Assembly (NCBI GenBank): GCA_002722455.1
Contig: PBMB01000004.1
Coordinates: 36,312-68,376, forward strand
From: Chloroflexota bacterium
GTDB taxonomy: Bacteria > Chloroflexota > Dehalococcoidia > Lucifugimonadales > GCA-2722455
Direction of reading: 5' to 3'
DNA: 32,065 nucleotides
The notes beneath the pieces are model-generated. The model was not told where the DNA came from and searched no databases. It saw only the letters and a program-made list of their open reading frames with translations. The translations under genes and the position numbers were made by a program. Of this stretch, positions 16,342 through 23,889 are shown piece by piece (position 1 is the stretch's first letter; every line of letters starts with the position of its first letter).

Positions 16342-17304
16342 ATGAAATATTCTAGAGGTGAAGAAATTGAATGGGCGCGTTCAAGTCTTGTAGGACATTG
16401 GAGTACATTAGTCACTCCTTTTGATTCAGAAGATATGATTGATCAAGACGGATTGATTAGAAATATTGAAAGAATTAGAAGTTTAGGAACAAATGGTATT
16501 GGATGTACATGGGGAATGGGAGAATTTTGGAGTCTTACTAATTTAGAGCGAAGACAAGTAATGGAAATTGTTTCTGAACATGCTAAAGGAATGTTAACAG
16601 GAGCACACATTACCCATACTTCAGTTAAAGAAATGATTGATTTTGCCGCATTTGCAGAGCATTTAGGGTTTGATATTCTGATTATTGGAGCACCATATTT
16701 TGCTACCAGAAAAGCTGAACATGTAGAACAATTCATTAAGACCATAGCTAAAAGTACTAATATGGCTATAATGTTTTATAATTCTCCTCAGTTTGGGATA
16801 GTTTTGGATGCAGATTCATTAAATCGTATTTGCAAAATTCCAGGTGTTATAGGAGTTAAAGAGGCTAGTTTTGACCGTACAATTTCTATTAAATCCCACC
16901 AACTTATTGGGGAAAAATCAATTATTAGTATTCCTGATGAATGGATTTTGTTTGAAGGCGCAAGATTAGGATTTTGTCAGCAAGTTATGTTTGCTAATAC
17001 GTCAGATTGGCGATTTGGTACACCAGAAAAGAATTATTATGTAGAGTTTATTAATGAAGCAACTAAGGGTAAAATAAACGAAGAGAAATATAATTTGGAA
17101 ATTAAACCGATCAAATTGTTATCAGATGAATGGTGGATGAAGACAGTTAAAAAGTCAGGTGGAGTTATACCTGTTTCTCTATGTAAATATTGGGGAGAAT
17201 TACTTGGAATGGCAGGAGGACATGTTAGGCTTCCAGTAGCTAATTTGAATAGTAGTGATAAATTAGAACTTAAGAATGATTTAGTTAAGATTGGACTCTG
17301 TTAG
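16342..17304 (+). CDS. DapA/NanA-superfamily class I aldolase or dehydratase
   Basis: A 320-residue TIM-barrel protein of the dihydrodipicolinate synthase/N-acetylneuraminate lyase family. The Schiff-base lysine is Lys173 in VIGVKEAS, and the barrel tyrosine is Tyr146 in MFYNSP. The substrate-carboxylate loop, GTTGE in DapA, reads GMGEFWSLT (58-66) after GCTW, closer to pyruvate-aldolase variants such as hydratase-aldolases than to lysine biosynthesis. The C-terminal part has many Trp and Lys residues (SDEWWMKTVKK). It is followed after 14 nt by the MfnB-TusA fusion, so the two probably act together. The substrate is unknown; true DapA is unlikely. Confidence 0.82.
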   Translation: MKYSRGEEIEWARSSLVGHWSTLVTPFDSEDMIDQDGLIRNIERIRSLGTNGIGCTWGMGEFWSLTNLERRQVMEIVSEHAKGMLTGAHITHTSVKEMIDFAAFAEHLGFDILIIGAPYFATRKAEHVEQFIKTIAKSTNMAIMFYNSPQFGIVLDADSLNRICKIPGVIGVKEASFDRTISIKSHQLIGEKSIISIPDEWILFEGARLGFCQQVMFANTSDWRFGTPEKNYYVEFINEATKGKINEEKYNLEIKPIKLLSDEWWMKTVKKSGGVIPVSLCKYWGELLGMAGGHVRLPVANLNSSDKLELKNDLVKIGLC

Positions 17305-17318
17305 AGGAGAAAATAAAA

Positions 17319-18329
17319 GTGATTTTAATGGTAAGTGTTCAAAATGTAGGCGAAGCTTTACAAGCTTTGAAAGGTGGTGCGGATATTGTAGATGTGAAGA
17401 ATCTACAGGAAGCATTAGTAGGTTCAGCTGAGCCGCAAATTGTTGCTGATGTTTTAGAATCAATACCTACTGAACGTCATGGTAGTGTTACATTAGGAGT
17501 TGTTCCTAATCAAGCAGGAACAGTCGCTATGTCAGTCTATACAGCAAGAATATTAGATGCTACTTCTGTAAAAGTTGGATTTATGAATTCTACTTATGAT
17601 GAAGCACTTGAAGTTTTGTTGGCTTGTAAGAGAGCATTAGTTGGTTCTGAAACTAAACTTATAGGGTCCTTATTTGCAGATAATGGAGAACTTGGAGCTC
17701 TAGATGTTTCTCACTTAATCAAACTTTGTGAAGAAAGTGAATGCGATGGATTTCTGATTGACACACTTAGTAAGGACGGAAGGAATCTTTTTGATTTTAT
17801 TTCTGAAAGCCAGTTACATGAATTAGTTATTGCTGGTAAGGAAGCTCGAATGAGTACTGCATTATCAGGACATTTAAAAATTTCTGACTTAGATGAATTA
17901 GCTAGAATAAATCCTGATATAGTAGGTGTGCGTGGAGCAGTTTGTACTAAAGGGAATAGAAGTGAAGCTGTTTACTGGGAAGCTGTTGCAGATTTTAAAT
18001 CTGAACTTTTTAAGAGAGAACAAGGTGAGATTAATGTTCATCAGGGTGAACATAATATTAATGATTTGAACACAAATGGTCAGGATTTAGATACTAAAGG
18101 AATAGAATCTGGTTGGGTAGTGATTGATGGCACAGGTAAGACATGTGCCGGAGTTATTGCAATGTTAAGTGAACAAGTAAAGTCAGATACAGATTCAGTT
18201 ATCGAAATTATTATGTCGGATGTGTTGAGTTCATATGATGTTTCTTTATGGGCAAGACGTAATGGACATATTGTTTTATCTCAAAGAAGAGAATCCCCTG
18301 AGAAACTACGAATGCTTGTTCGTCCATAA
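17319..18329 (+). CDS. MfnB-like (5-formylfuran-3-yl)methyl phosphate synthase fused to a TusA-like domain
   Basis: A 336-residue protein. Residues 1 to about 235 match the DUF556/MfnB family, which condenses two glyceraldehyde-3-phosphates into the furan precursor of methanofuran. Asp25 and Lys27 (GADIVDVKN), Lys85 (SVKVGF), Asp148 and Lys152 (IDTLSKDG) fall where MfnB has its catalytic residues. A polar linker (235-264) leads to a TusA/SirA-like domain (265-336): IDGTGKTCAGVIAML, then SDVLSSYDVSLWARRNGHIVLS. Cys276 sits where TusA has its sulfur-carrying Cys, but CPxP is CAGV. The start is GTG 17319 with AGGAG at 17305-17309 (9 nt). The fusion suggests sulfur chemistry on, or regulation of, a furan product (inference). 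Confidence 0.82.
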   Translation: MILMVSVQNVGEALQALKGGADIVDVKNLQEALVGSAEPQIVADVLESIPTERHGSVTLGVVPNQAGTVAMSVYTARILDATSVKVGFMNSTYDEALEVLLACKRALVGSETKLIGSLFADNGELGALDVSHLIKLCEESECDGFLIDTLSKDGRNLFDFISESQLHELVIAGKEARMSTALSGHLKISDLDELARINPDIVGVRGAVCTKGNRSEAVYWEAVADFKSELFKREQGEINVHQGEHNINDLNTNGQDLDTKGIESGWVVIDGTGKTCAGVIAMLSEQVKSDTDSVIEIIMSDVLSSYDVSLWARRNGHIVLSQRRESPEKLRMLVRP

Positions 18330-18416
18330 TTTTTTATATATTACGACAATTACTTAGTTGATATGGTATGATTATCGTACTTTTAGACAACGTAATTGTT
18401 TGATGGAGGAGCAGAA

Positions 18417-18647
18417 GTGAGCTTAAGCGATATTGCTATAGTTGCAGGTTTAATAAGGGATATTATACTTATAATTGCTACTGTATTAATTATAATAGTT
18501 TGTGTTGATCTTTGGCGAAAATCTGTCGATGTATTATCAATTATTAAAAAAAGTTTTTCTATTTTAGGATCGACTTCACCATTTTTGAAATGGTTATTTT
18601 CTGTTGTGATGTCTTTCCCAGGTAATAGTAAGCAGGGGGATAAATAA
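18417..18647 (+). CDS. Small single-span membrane protein
   Basis: A 76-residue protein starting at GTG 18417 behind GGAGG (18405-18409, 7 nt). An in-frame TTG at 18396 is upstream of that ribosome site and is unlikely as start. One strongly hydrophobic helix (about residues 7-32, LIRDIILIIATVLIIIVCV) is followed by a basic, cytoplasmic-looking tail. It ends 1 nt before the YtxH gene. The family is not recognised with certainty; pairs of small membrane proteins (DUF948-like plus YtxH) are common, so a joint envelope role is likely. Confidence 0.7.
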   Translation: MSLSDIAIVAGLIRDIILIIATVLIIIVCVDLWRKSVDVLSIIKKSFSILGSTSPFLKWLFSVVMSFPGNSKQGDK

Positions 18648-18648
18648 A

Positions 18649-18954
18649 ATGAGTAATGACCGAGGAGGAGGATCTTTCTTTTCATTTTTTCTTATGGGAG
18701 GAATTGTAGGTGCCATTGTAGGACTTTTGCTTGCTCCAAGAAAAGGTCAGGAGACCCGTGCTGAATTATCTCAGAAAAGTGAAATTTTGAAAGAACAAGT
18801 TGAAGACATGGCATTTCAATTAAAAGATCGATTGAATCCTACTATAGACAATGTTAAGGAAATGATTCGGGATAAATTGGCTGACTCAAGAGGTGAAGTG
18901 CTTCAAGATGTTACTGATGAAGAAAATATTGCAGATGATTCTGAATCAAAGTAA
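18649..18954 (+). CDS. YtxH domain-containing protein
   Basis: A 101-residue protein with a glycine-rich N-terminal membrane helix (FFLMGGIVGAIVGLLLAP, about 13-30), directly followed by RKGQETR, the YtxH hallmark. The rest is a charged helical/coiled-coil tail (QKSEILKEQVEDMAFQLKDRL) with an acidic end. The ATG lies 1 nt after the upstream stop, with an AGGGGG ribosome site inside the previous gene. YtxH proteins are stress-associated in Bacillus; the molecular role is not known. It converges on pheA with a 5-nt gap. Confidence 0.85.
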   Translation: MSNDRGGGSFFSFFLMGGIVGAIVGLLLAPRKGQETRAELSQKSEILKEQVEDMAFQLKDRLNPTIDNVKEMIRDKLADSRGEVLQDVTDEENIADDSESK

Positions 18955-18959
18955 TAAAT

Positions 18960-19802
18960 TTAATTTGGGGTATTAGGTTCTATATATCTAGGATAAGAAC
19001 CAAATATTTTTAAAATCGAAACTTGATTTAAGATATTTTCTAGAGTTTCTTTGATATGATTTTCTTTGCGATGTCCTTCGAAATCGATTAAAAACACATA
19101 TTGTCCAAGAAGTTGTTTCGATGGTCTCGATTCAATTTTTGATAGATTGATTTTTCTTGAAGCAAATTCTAAAAGAATTAGATGGAGTAATCCGGGAGAA
19201 TCTTCATTAAATGAAAAAGCAATGGAGGTTTTGTCATATTTTGTAGGGATGTGATCAGTCTGTGATAATACAATAAATCTAGTTGCATTATTAGGATTAT
19301 CTTCTATATTAGATTTTATTGTATTACCTTCATAAAAATCTGCAGCTCTCTGAGAAGCAATTGCAGCAGCATTTTTATTATGTTTTAACATGTCTTGTAC
19401 TGCAGTAGCTGTACTAAGAGATGCAATACAATTTGCATTAGGATACTTTTTAGACAGAAAATTGCGACATTGTGCTAATGCTTGAGGATGAGAATAGATA
19501 GTATCAATATTTTTAACTTCAGTTTCATTATTTGTAATTAAGTGGTGTGATATTGGAAGAACAATTTCATTACAGATTTTTAGAGATGATTCATGAATAA
19601 GTAAGTCTATAGTAGTAGTAACAATTCCTTCTAAGCTATTTTCTATCGGCACAATACCTTCATTTACTTCACCAGATTCTACTGCTGAAATAGTATTTTG
19701 AATTGATGTAAAAGGGATATGCTGTGCATCTTTTTGATAAAGAATACATGCTTCTTCTGAATTTGTACCAACAGGCCCTAAAAAACCAATTTTTTTATTC
19801 AT
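18960..19802 (-). CDS. pheA: Prephenate dehydratase
   Basis: A 280-residue enzyme converting prephenate to phenylpyruvate in phenylalanine synthesis. The N-terminus MNKKIGFLGPVGTNSEEA is typical. GIVPIENSLEGIV and the catalytic-loop NATRFIVLS follow. The C-terminal ACT domain has SPGLLHLILLEFASRKINLSKIESRP, where the ESRP motif binds regulatory phenylalanine. The start is ATG 19802 with AAGGTG upstream at a 12-nt spacing; an in-frame GTG at 19817 would add five residues. It overlaps the end of the upstream TrkA-like gene by 8 nt, so it is translated from the K+ transport operon although unrelated to it in function. Confidence 0.95.
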   Translation of the reverse strand: MNKKIGFLGPVGTNSEEACILYQKDAQHIPFTSIQNTISAVESGEVNEGIVPIENSLEGIVTTTIDLLIHESSLKICNEIVLPISHHLITNNETEVKNIDTIYSHPQALAQCRNFLSKKYPNANCIASLSTATAVQDMLKHNKNAAAIASQRAADFYEGNTIKSNIEDNPNNATRFIVLSQTDHIPTKYDKTSIAFSFNEDSPGLLHLILLEFASRKINLSKIESRPSKQLLGQYVFLIDFEGHRKENHIKETLENILNQVSILKIFGSYPRYIEPNTPN

Positions 19803-20478
19803 TGTTATGTAATTCACCTTGTAGTTTTTTGATTAGTTGATTTTCAGATTGTGTTGTAGTCAATGCAATAATTTGAGTGCCTACTTCAATATTTTGTTGA
19901 TCTGTAGGTATCTCTATAATGCCTTCATTAGTAATAATTAGGAGAATTTGTGAATCTTCAGGAATTGTTATTTTTGACAGATTGTTATTTTCTAAAAGAA
20001 GATTTTCTTTAATTATTATTTTAATTATTTTACTATTATTTATGTCTGGAAGAGTTACGAGTTGATCAAGGTAGCTTTGTTGAGATATTTTTTTATGTAA
20101 TGTTTCTAGTATTAATGAAGTAAGGTTGATGTTAGAAGATATTCCTAAAATGTCAAAGAGCTTCAAATATTGCGGATTATTAATTATAGAGATTGTTTGT
20201 GTTGATTCGAATTGATTTTGTACTAATTGGCAAGCTAGTAGATTAATATGATCATATTTCGTAGTAGAAATAAATACTTCAGCTCTTTTTAGACCAGCTT
20301 TATCTAATATATAAGGATCTATACCATTACCTGTTACTGTAATGTTACCTAATTCATCATCAATTTTTTCACATAGAGTAGGGTTATGATCTATAAGTGT
20401 AACTTCATGATTTATATTTAAAAGTGATTTAGTTATAGGTAGGCCAATTTTGCCCGCCCCAAGTATTACAATGTACAT
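19795..20478 (-). CDS. trkA: TrkA-like K+ transport regulator (KTN + RCK_C domains)
   Basis: A 227-residue protein from Met MYIVILGAGKIGLP, a classic KTN Rossmann NAD-binding start (GxGxxG). Asp25 (TLIDH) ends strand 2, and the VTGNGIDPYIL and FISTTKYDHINLLA strands follow. The last ~80 residues look like an RCK_C (TrkA_C) domain. The frame is open upstream to 20523, but the internal ATG at 20478 avoids a 29-nt overlap and matches family N-termini. It lies directly after the short degenerate KTN gene. The pair corresponds in domain content to half or more of a tandem E. coli-type TrkA. Confidence 0.82.
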   Translation of the reverse strand: MYIVILGAGKIGLPITKSLLNINHEVTLIDHNPTLCEKIDDELGNITVTGNGIDPYILDKAGLKRAEVFISTTKYDHINLLACQLVQNQFESTQTISIINNPQYLKLFDILGISSNINLTSLILETLHKKISQQSYLDQLVTLPDINNSKIIKIIIKENLLLENNNLSKITIPEDSQILLIITNEGIIEIPTDQQNIEVGTQIIALTTTQSENQLIKKLQGELHNNE

Positions 20479-20494
20479 ATTATTACAATCATTT

Positions 20495-20935
20495 TTAATT
20501 AAGTGAGTTTGTGATAGATTCAATCATTAATGATGTTCGATTAATAGTCTTAATTCCTAAATTATTATAAAGTTCTAAGTAATTTGCATTTTCAATAACG
20601 CATACCGTAATTGGTATATTATGAATATGTTTCATAATTTGACACATGAATCCATTCATAGAATCTGAATTGGTTAAAGCAAGGAATATATCTACGTCTT
20701 CTTCAATGTATTTTTCAAATGAAGTTATATCTGTGATATCTGTATTAATTGCTTTAATATGTCCTTCTGATATTTTTGTTTCTGGCAATTTTTGTAATGT
20801 ATCTATTGATTCTGAAACAAAAATAATTTCGTAAGAAGAATTAGATAGATCATTAGCAATGTTAACTGATATAGATGTTTCTCCAGCAATCAGTATTTTT
20901 TTTGTGGAAGATTCAGTATTATTTGGAAGAGTCAT
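20495..20935 (-). CDS. Degenerate KTN/TrkA_N domain protein
   Basis: A 146-residue protein with the strand-helix rhythm of a TrkA N-terminal domain: KILIAGETSISVNIANDL at 13-30, AINTDITDITSFEKYIEE, DIFLALTNSDSMNGFMCQI, ITVCVIENANYLELYNNLGI. The glycine-rich loop is lost (GETSIS for GxGxxG), so NAD binding in the usual way is doubtful. No RCK_C domain is present. The residues after it match the hinge helix seen in the neighbouring TrkA (NRTSLMIESI; compare NLTSLILETL). It is probably a structural partner of the adjacent TrkA, as in tandem-repeat TrkA where one half can be nucleotide-free (inference). Confidence 0.72.
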   Translation of the reverse strand: MTLPNNTESSTKKILIAGETSISVNIANDLSNSSYEIIFVSESIDTLQKLPETKISEGHIKAINTDITDITSFEKYIEEDVDIFLALTNSDSMNGFMCQIMKHIHNIPITVCVIENANYLELYNNLGIKTINRTSLMIESITNSLN

Positions 20936-20979
20936 ATATCCTCATATTATTTGTATTTGATTAAAGATTTTTTAGATAG

Positions 20980-21438
20980 TTAAGTTTTAGATACAATCAA
21001 TTGACAGGGAGAGTGTTTTAAGAGATATAATACATCTTCTTCTAAAGAAAAAACTCCATATTGAGTATGTTCTTTGGTACTAATTACTATAGCATCAACA
21101 GATTTTTCGGTTGCATTAGAAATAATTGCAGGTCCAATATGTCGAGCTTGTAATAATTCTAAAGAAAAATCTATTTGTTTTAATGGAGCAATCATAGATT
21201 CAATTCCAGTTAGTATTTCTTCACCCCTAGCTGTTGAGAGGGGTACTGAAGCATCCAAGGGTAGATGTCTGTCAACCTTTATTACATAGATGATATAGAT
21301 ATTTGAATTCTGACTTTTATTGATTAATTGGTGAGCTATACGTATTGTTTGCTTATCATTTTCATTTCCAGTGACTACTGCAAGAATTGAATTGAAATTT
21401 GTTTTTAGATACGATTTTTTGTTTAGTAAATTGATCAT
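20980..21438 (-). CDS. Universal stress protein-like (UspA fold)
   Basis: A 152-residue protein with the Usp outline: a first strand ILAVVTGNENDKQTIRIAHQL, then IYIIYVIKV, a long central helix, ARHIGPAIISNATEKSVDAIVIST, and a final HSPCQLIVSKT. The ATP-binding G-2x-G-9x-G(S/T) signature is not visible (STKEHTQYGVFSLEEDV in its place), so it may be a non-ATP-binding member. It lies between two TrkA-family genes. Usp domains often accompany ion transporters, which suggests a regulatory role in K+ uptake. Start choice is uncertain; the first 15 residues are not typical of the family. Confidence 0.72.
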   Translation of the reverse strand: MINLLNKKSYLKTNFNSILAVVTGNENDKQTIRIAHQLINKSQNSNIYIIYVIKVDRHLPLDASVPLSTARGEEILTGIESMIAPLKQIDFSLELLQARHIGPAIISNATEKSVDAIVISTKEHTQYGVFSLEEDVLYLLKHSPCQLIVSKT

Positions 21439-21503
21439 AAACTATAATTTATAGAAAAATAATGTTTTTATTACCATTGGGTTTCTATTTTTCCAATGTG
21501 TAA

Positions 21504-22160
21504 TTATGAAGTTAGATTTTCAATTAACTGATCTTTGCCAGCAATTATTAGAACATCTCCTGTATTTAATCGTTCATTTGTATCTGGATTTAGTGTGATA
21601 TTAGAACCATGTTGAATTGCTAAAATTGCTAATCCATATTTGTCACGTGGACCAGAAAACCCAAGTTCTTTAAGAGTTTTATTACCCCATTTTTCTGGAG
21701 TTTTAATTTTGCTAAATCCATAGTTTGGAACTAATTCAAGATATTCTTGCAGGTTAGGATTAAATAAATTGTGTGCTACACGAGTGCCCATTTCTGACTC
21801 TGCCTGGATTACTTTATCTACTCCCAGGCGTTCTAGAGTATTTAAATGGAGTTCATCATGAGCTCTAGCAACAATATATTTTATATTCATAGTTTTAAGT
21901 AATACACATGTCATTACACTTGCAACTAAGTCATTACCAATTGACACTACTGCAGCATCGTATTCCGAAATACCTAATTCTTTTAGCATCTCTTCATTAG
22001 TTGCATTTCCTGTAACAGGGTGAGTGACTTGTCCCATCATGTTATGGACTCTTTCTTCATCAATATCAATTGCTAGTACATCATGACCTAAATTATACAA
22101 TGATCTAGCTACACTGGATCCGAAACGGCCTAGTCCAATAACAATTACTTGATTTTTCAT
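21504..22160 (-). CDS. ktrA: KtrA/TrkA-type K+ channel regulatory subunit
   Basis: A 218-residue octamer-ring-type RCK protein. The NAD(H)/nucleotide site is VIGLGRFGSSVA (7-18), with Asp in AIDIDEERV. GNATNEEMLKELGI and YIVARAHDELHLNTLERLGVDKVIQAE are strongly KtrA-like. The RCK_C domain spans about residues 135-218 (ELVPNYGF through VLIIAGKDQL). Length and layout match KtrA/KtrC. It is directly downstream of the TrkH/KtrB channel gene (116 nt), which supports pairing with it. Confidence 0.92.
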   Translation of the reverse strand: MKNQVIVIGLGRFGSSVARSLYNLGHDVLAIDIDEERVHNMMGQVTHPVTGNATNEEMLKELGISEYDAAVVSIGNDLVASVMTCVLLKTMNIKYIVARAHDELHLNTLERLGVDKVIQAESEMGTRVAHNLFNPNLQEYLELVPNYGFSKIKTPEKWGNKTLKELGFSGPRDKYGLAILAIQHGSNITLNPDTNERLNTGDVLIIAGKDQLIENLTS

Positions 22161-22276
22161 AATTTCCCTCTATGTTAAGTGTAATTTATACACAATATGC
22201 TTATGAATTATACTTTAAAAATGTAAATAATATAAGTGAAAGTATTTATTATCTAAGGAGTGAGAAAATGAGTAAT

Positions 22277-23719
22277 CTATCCAATGGGGACTCTTTCTGT
22301 AGGGAATCTATAAAGATCTGTATCGTTTGGTCGAGATAAGAGAATTATAATGGTAATTGGTATTACTCTTCCTATAAACATCACTAGACTTAGGAATATT
22401 TGGCCGAGTGGACTAAATGATGATGTTACACCCATAGAAGATCCACATGTGACAAAAGCTGAAACTAAATCAAAAAACAAATTGAATAATCCTATGTTGT
22501 TTTTTGATTCAATTATAGATAGCAAAATAGTAGCAAATACAAGGAAAGATAAAGCTAAGAGAATTATAGTAATTGCTTTTCGGATTTGTGATTCAAGTAT
22601 TTCTCTGCCAAAAATTTTTGCATGATTTGTTTTTTGTAACACTGAATAGATTAAGGCAATTAATATTACAAAAGTAGTAATTTTTATCCCGCCAGCAACT
22701 GATGATGGTGCCCCCCCAATAAACATTAAAATCAGAGATATCATTTTAGTAACCATAGTAGAATCTACAAAATCATATGTTGCGAATCCAGCTGAACGTA
22801 GGGTCGCACTTACAAATAAAGAATTCGTTGCTTTATCTATAATATCTAAGTTTCCAATTGAAAGAGGATTCGAGTATTCGAAAATAAAATGTGTTGTAAA
22901 TCCAGCCACAAGCAAGATTCCAGTAAGAGTAATTATTATTTTTGTATTTAGAGAGTATAGTCCAAATCGTTTTTGTGTTATTAAATCCATAATTACCCAG
23001 TAGCTTAATCCTCCAAATATGGTAAGACCAGTTAATATAGAAGTAATAAATCTGTCAGTTTGGAATATGGAAAGACTTGCAGAATTTTGAGTTATTGTAA
23101 AACCGGCATTATTAAATCCAGAAATTGCTAGGAAAATGGATTGCCACCATGGATCTTCAATATCAGAGAAAAATACGAAACGAATGGAAAACAGTATGAA
23201 TCCAATTAATTGTAGAATGACAATAAGAATTACGAGTTTTATTGCTAATGCTCCTACTCCTCCACCAAATCTAGAAAATTCATTTCCTGAAGTTTCTCGT
23301 AACATTAATAGACGCTGATTAAGTGAAACTCGTTGCCCAAACAGTGTTAATAGGAATGTAGCAAGTGTCATAAAACCAAGCCCACCTAAAAATATTAAAA
23401 CCAAAATTATTGTTTGCCCAAATTTAGTCCAATATGTTGGTGTGTCAACAACTGTAAGTCCAGTTACTGTTACTGCAGATGTAGCAGTGAAAATAGCAGT
23501 GATAATTGGATATCCAGAATCATAGTGAGCTATAGGAAGAATTAAGATAATACTTCCTATGATGATTAATCCCAAGAATGCATAGGCTAAAGTTAGAGGG
23601 GATGCATTAAATGGAGATCTTTTCTTTTGATTGGAAACTGTCATATGAATTGGAGCTAATTCAGATAACCTTGGGTGTCTAACTACTTTGTCTCCAAGTT
23701 TTGGCTTCCATGATTTCAT
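22277..23719 (-). CDS. ktrB: TrkH/KtrB-family potassium uptake membrane subunit
   Basis: A 480-residue integral membrane protein with about ten hydrophobic segments. The four M1-P-M2 selectivity-filter loops are visible: TVTGLTVVDTPTYW, FNNAGFTI, LRSAGFATYD and VTCGSSMGVTSS. Each has the conserved filter Gly; the fourth has CGSSMG where STVG is common. The N-terminal ~40 residues are basic and cytoplasmic. It drives K+ (usually Na+- or H+-coupled) import gated by the KtrA ring encoded next. It is the first gene of the leftward K+ operon and is divergent from argC. Confidence 0.92.
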   Translation of the reverse strand: MKSWKPKLGDKVVRHPRLSELAPIHMTVSNQKKRSPFNASPLTLAYAFLGLIIIGSIILILPIAHYDSGYPIITAIFTATSAVTVTGLTVVDTPTYWTKFGQTIILVLIFLGGLGFMTLATFLLTLFGQRVSLNQRLLMLRETSGNEFSRFGGGVGALAIKLVILIVILQLIGFILFSIRFVFFSDIEDPWWQSIFLAISGFNNAGFTITQNSASLSIFQTDRFITSILTGLTIFGGLSYWVIMDLITQKRFGLYSLNTKIIITLTGILLVAGFTTHFIFEYSNPLSIGNLDIIDKATNSLFVSATLRSAGFATYDFVDSTMVTKMISLILMFIGGAPSSVAGGIKITTFVILIALIYSVLQKTNHAKIFGREILESQIRKAITIILLALSFLVFATILLSIIESKNNIGLFNLFFDLVSAFVTCGSSMGVTSSFSPLGQIFLSLVMFIGRVIPITIIILLSRPNDTDLYRFPTERVPIG

Positions 23720-23889
23720 ATTATTTAAGTTAGTATCCTTTCTAATTAATAGGTAATTATTTTATTAGTAGATTTATATGAGAATTTTTCGTATAAAATC
23801 TATTATGATACTATTTATGTAATATTGTAACTATGGAGATTATAAAAGATTTAACTAATCAAATGCTAGAGATTTAATAAGGAGGAAGT

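Noticed and set aside
18383..18685. 100-codon minus-strand open frame
   Set aside because: It overlaps the small membrane protein and YtxH genes, which have clear ribosome sites and domain signals.
21220..21260. GC-rich inverted repeat ACCCCT/AGGGGT with outer CTTC/GAAG
   Set aside because: It lies inside the Usp-like coding sequence with no T tract; most likely coincidental coding constraint, although an RNA structure cannot be excluded.
23720..23889. Promoters for divergent ktrB and argC
   Set aside because: Many TATAAA/TATGAT-like strings occur in this AT-rich gap, but I found no pair with a convincing -35 at the right spacing.
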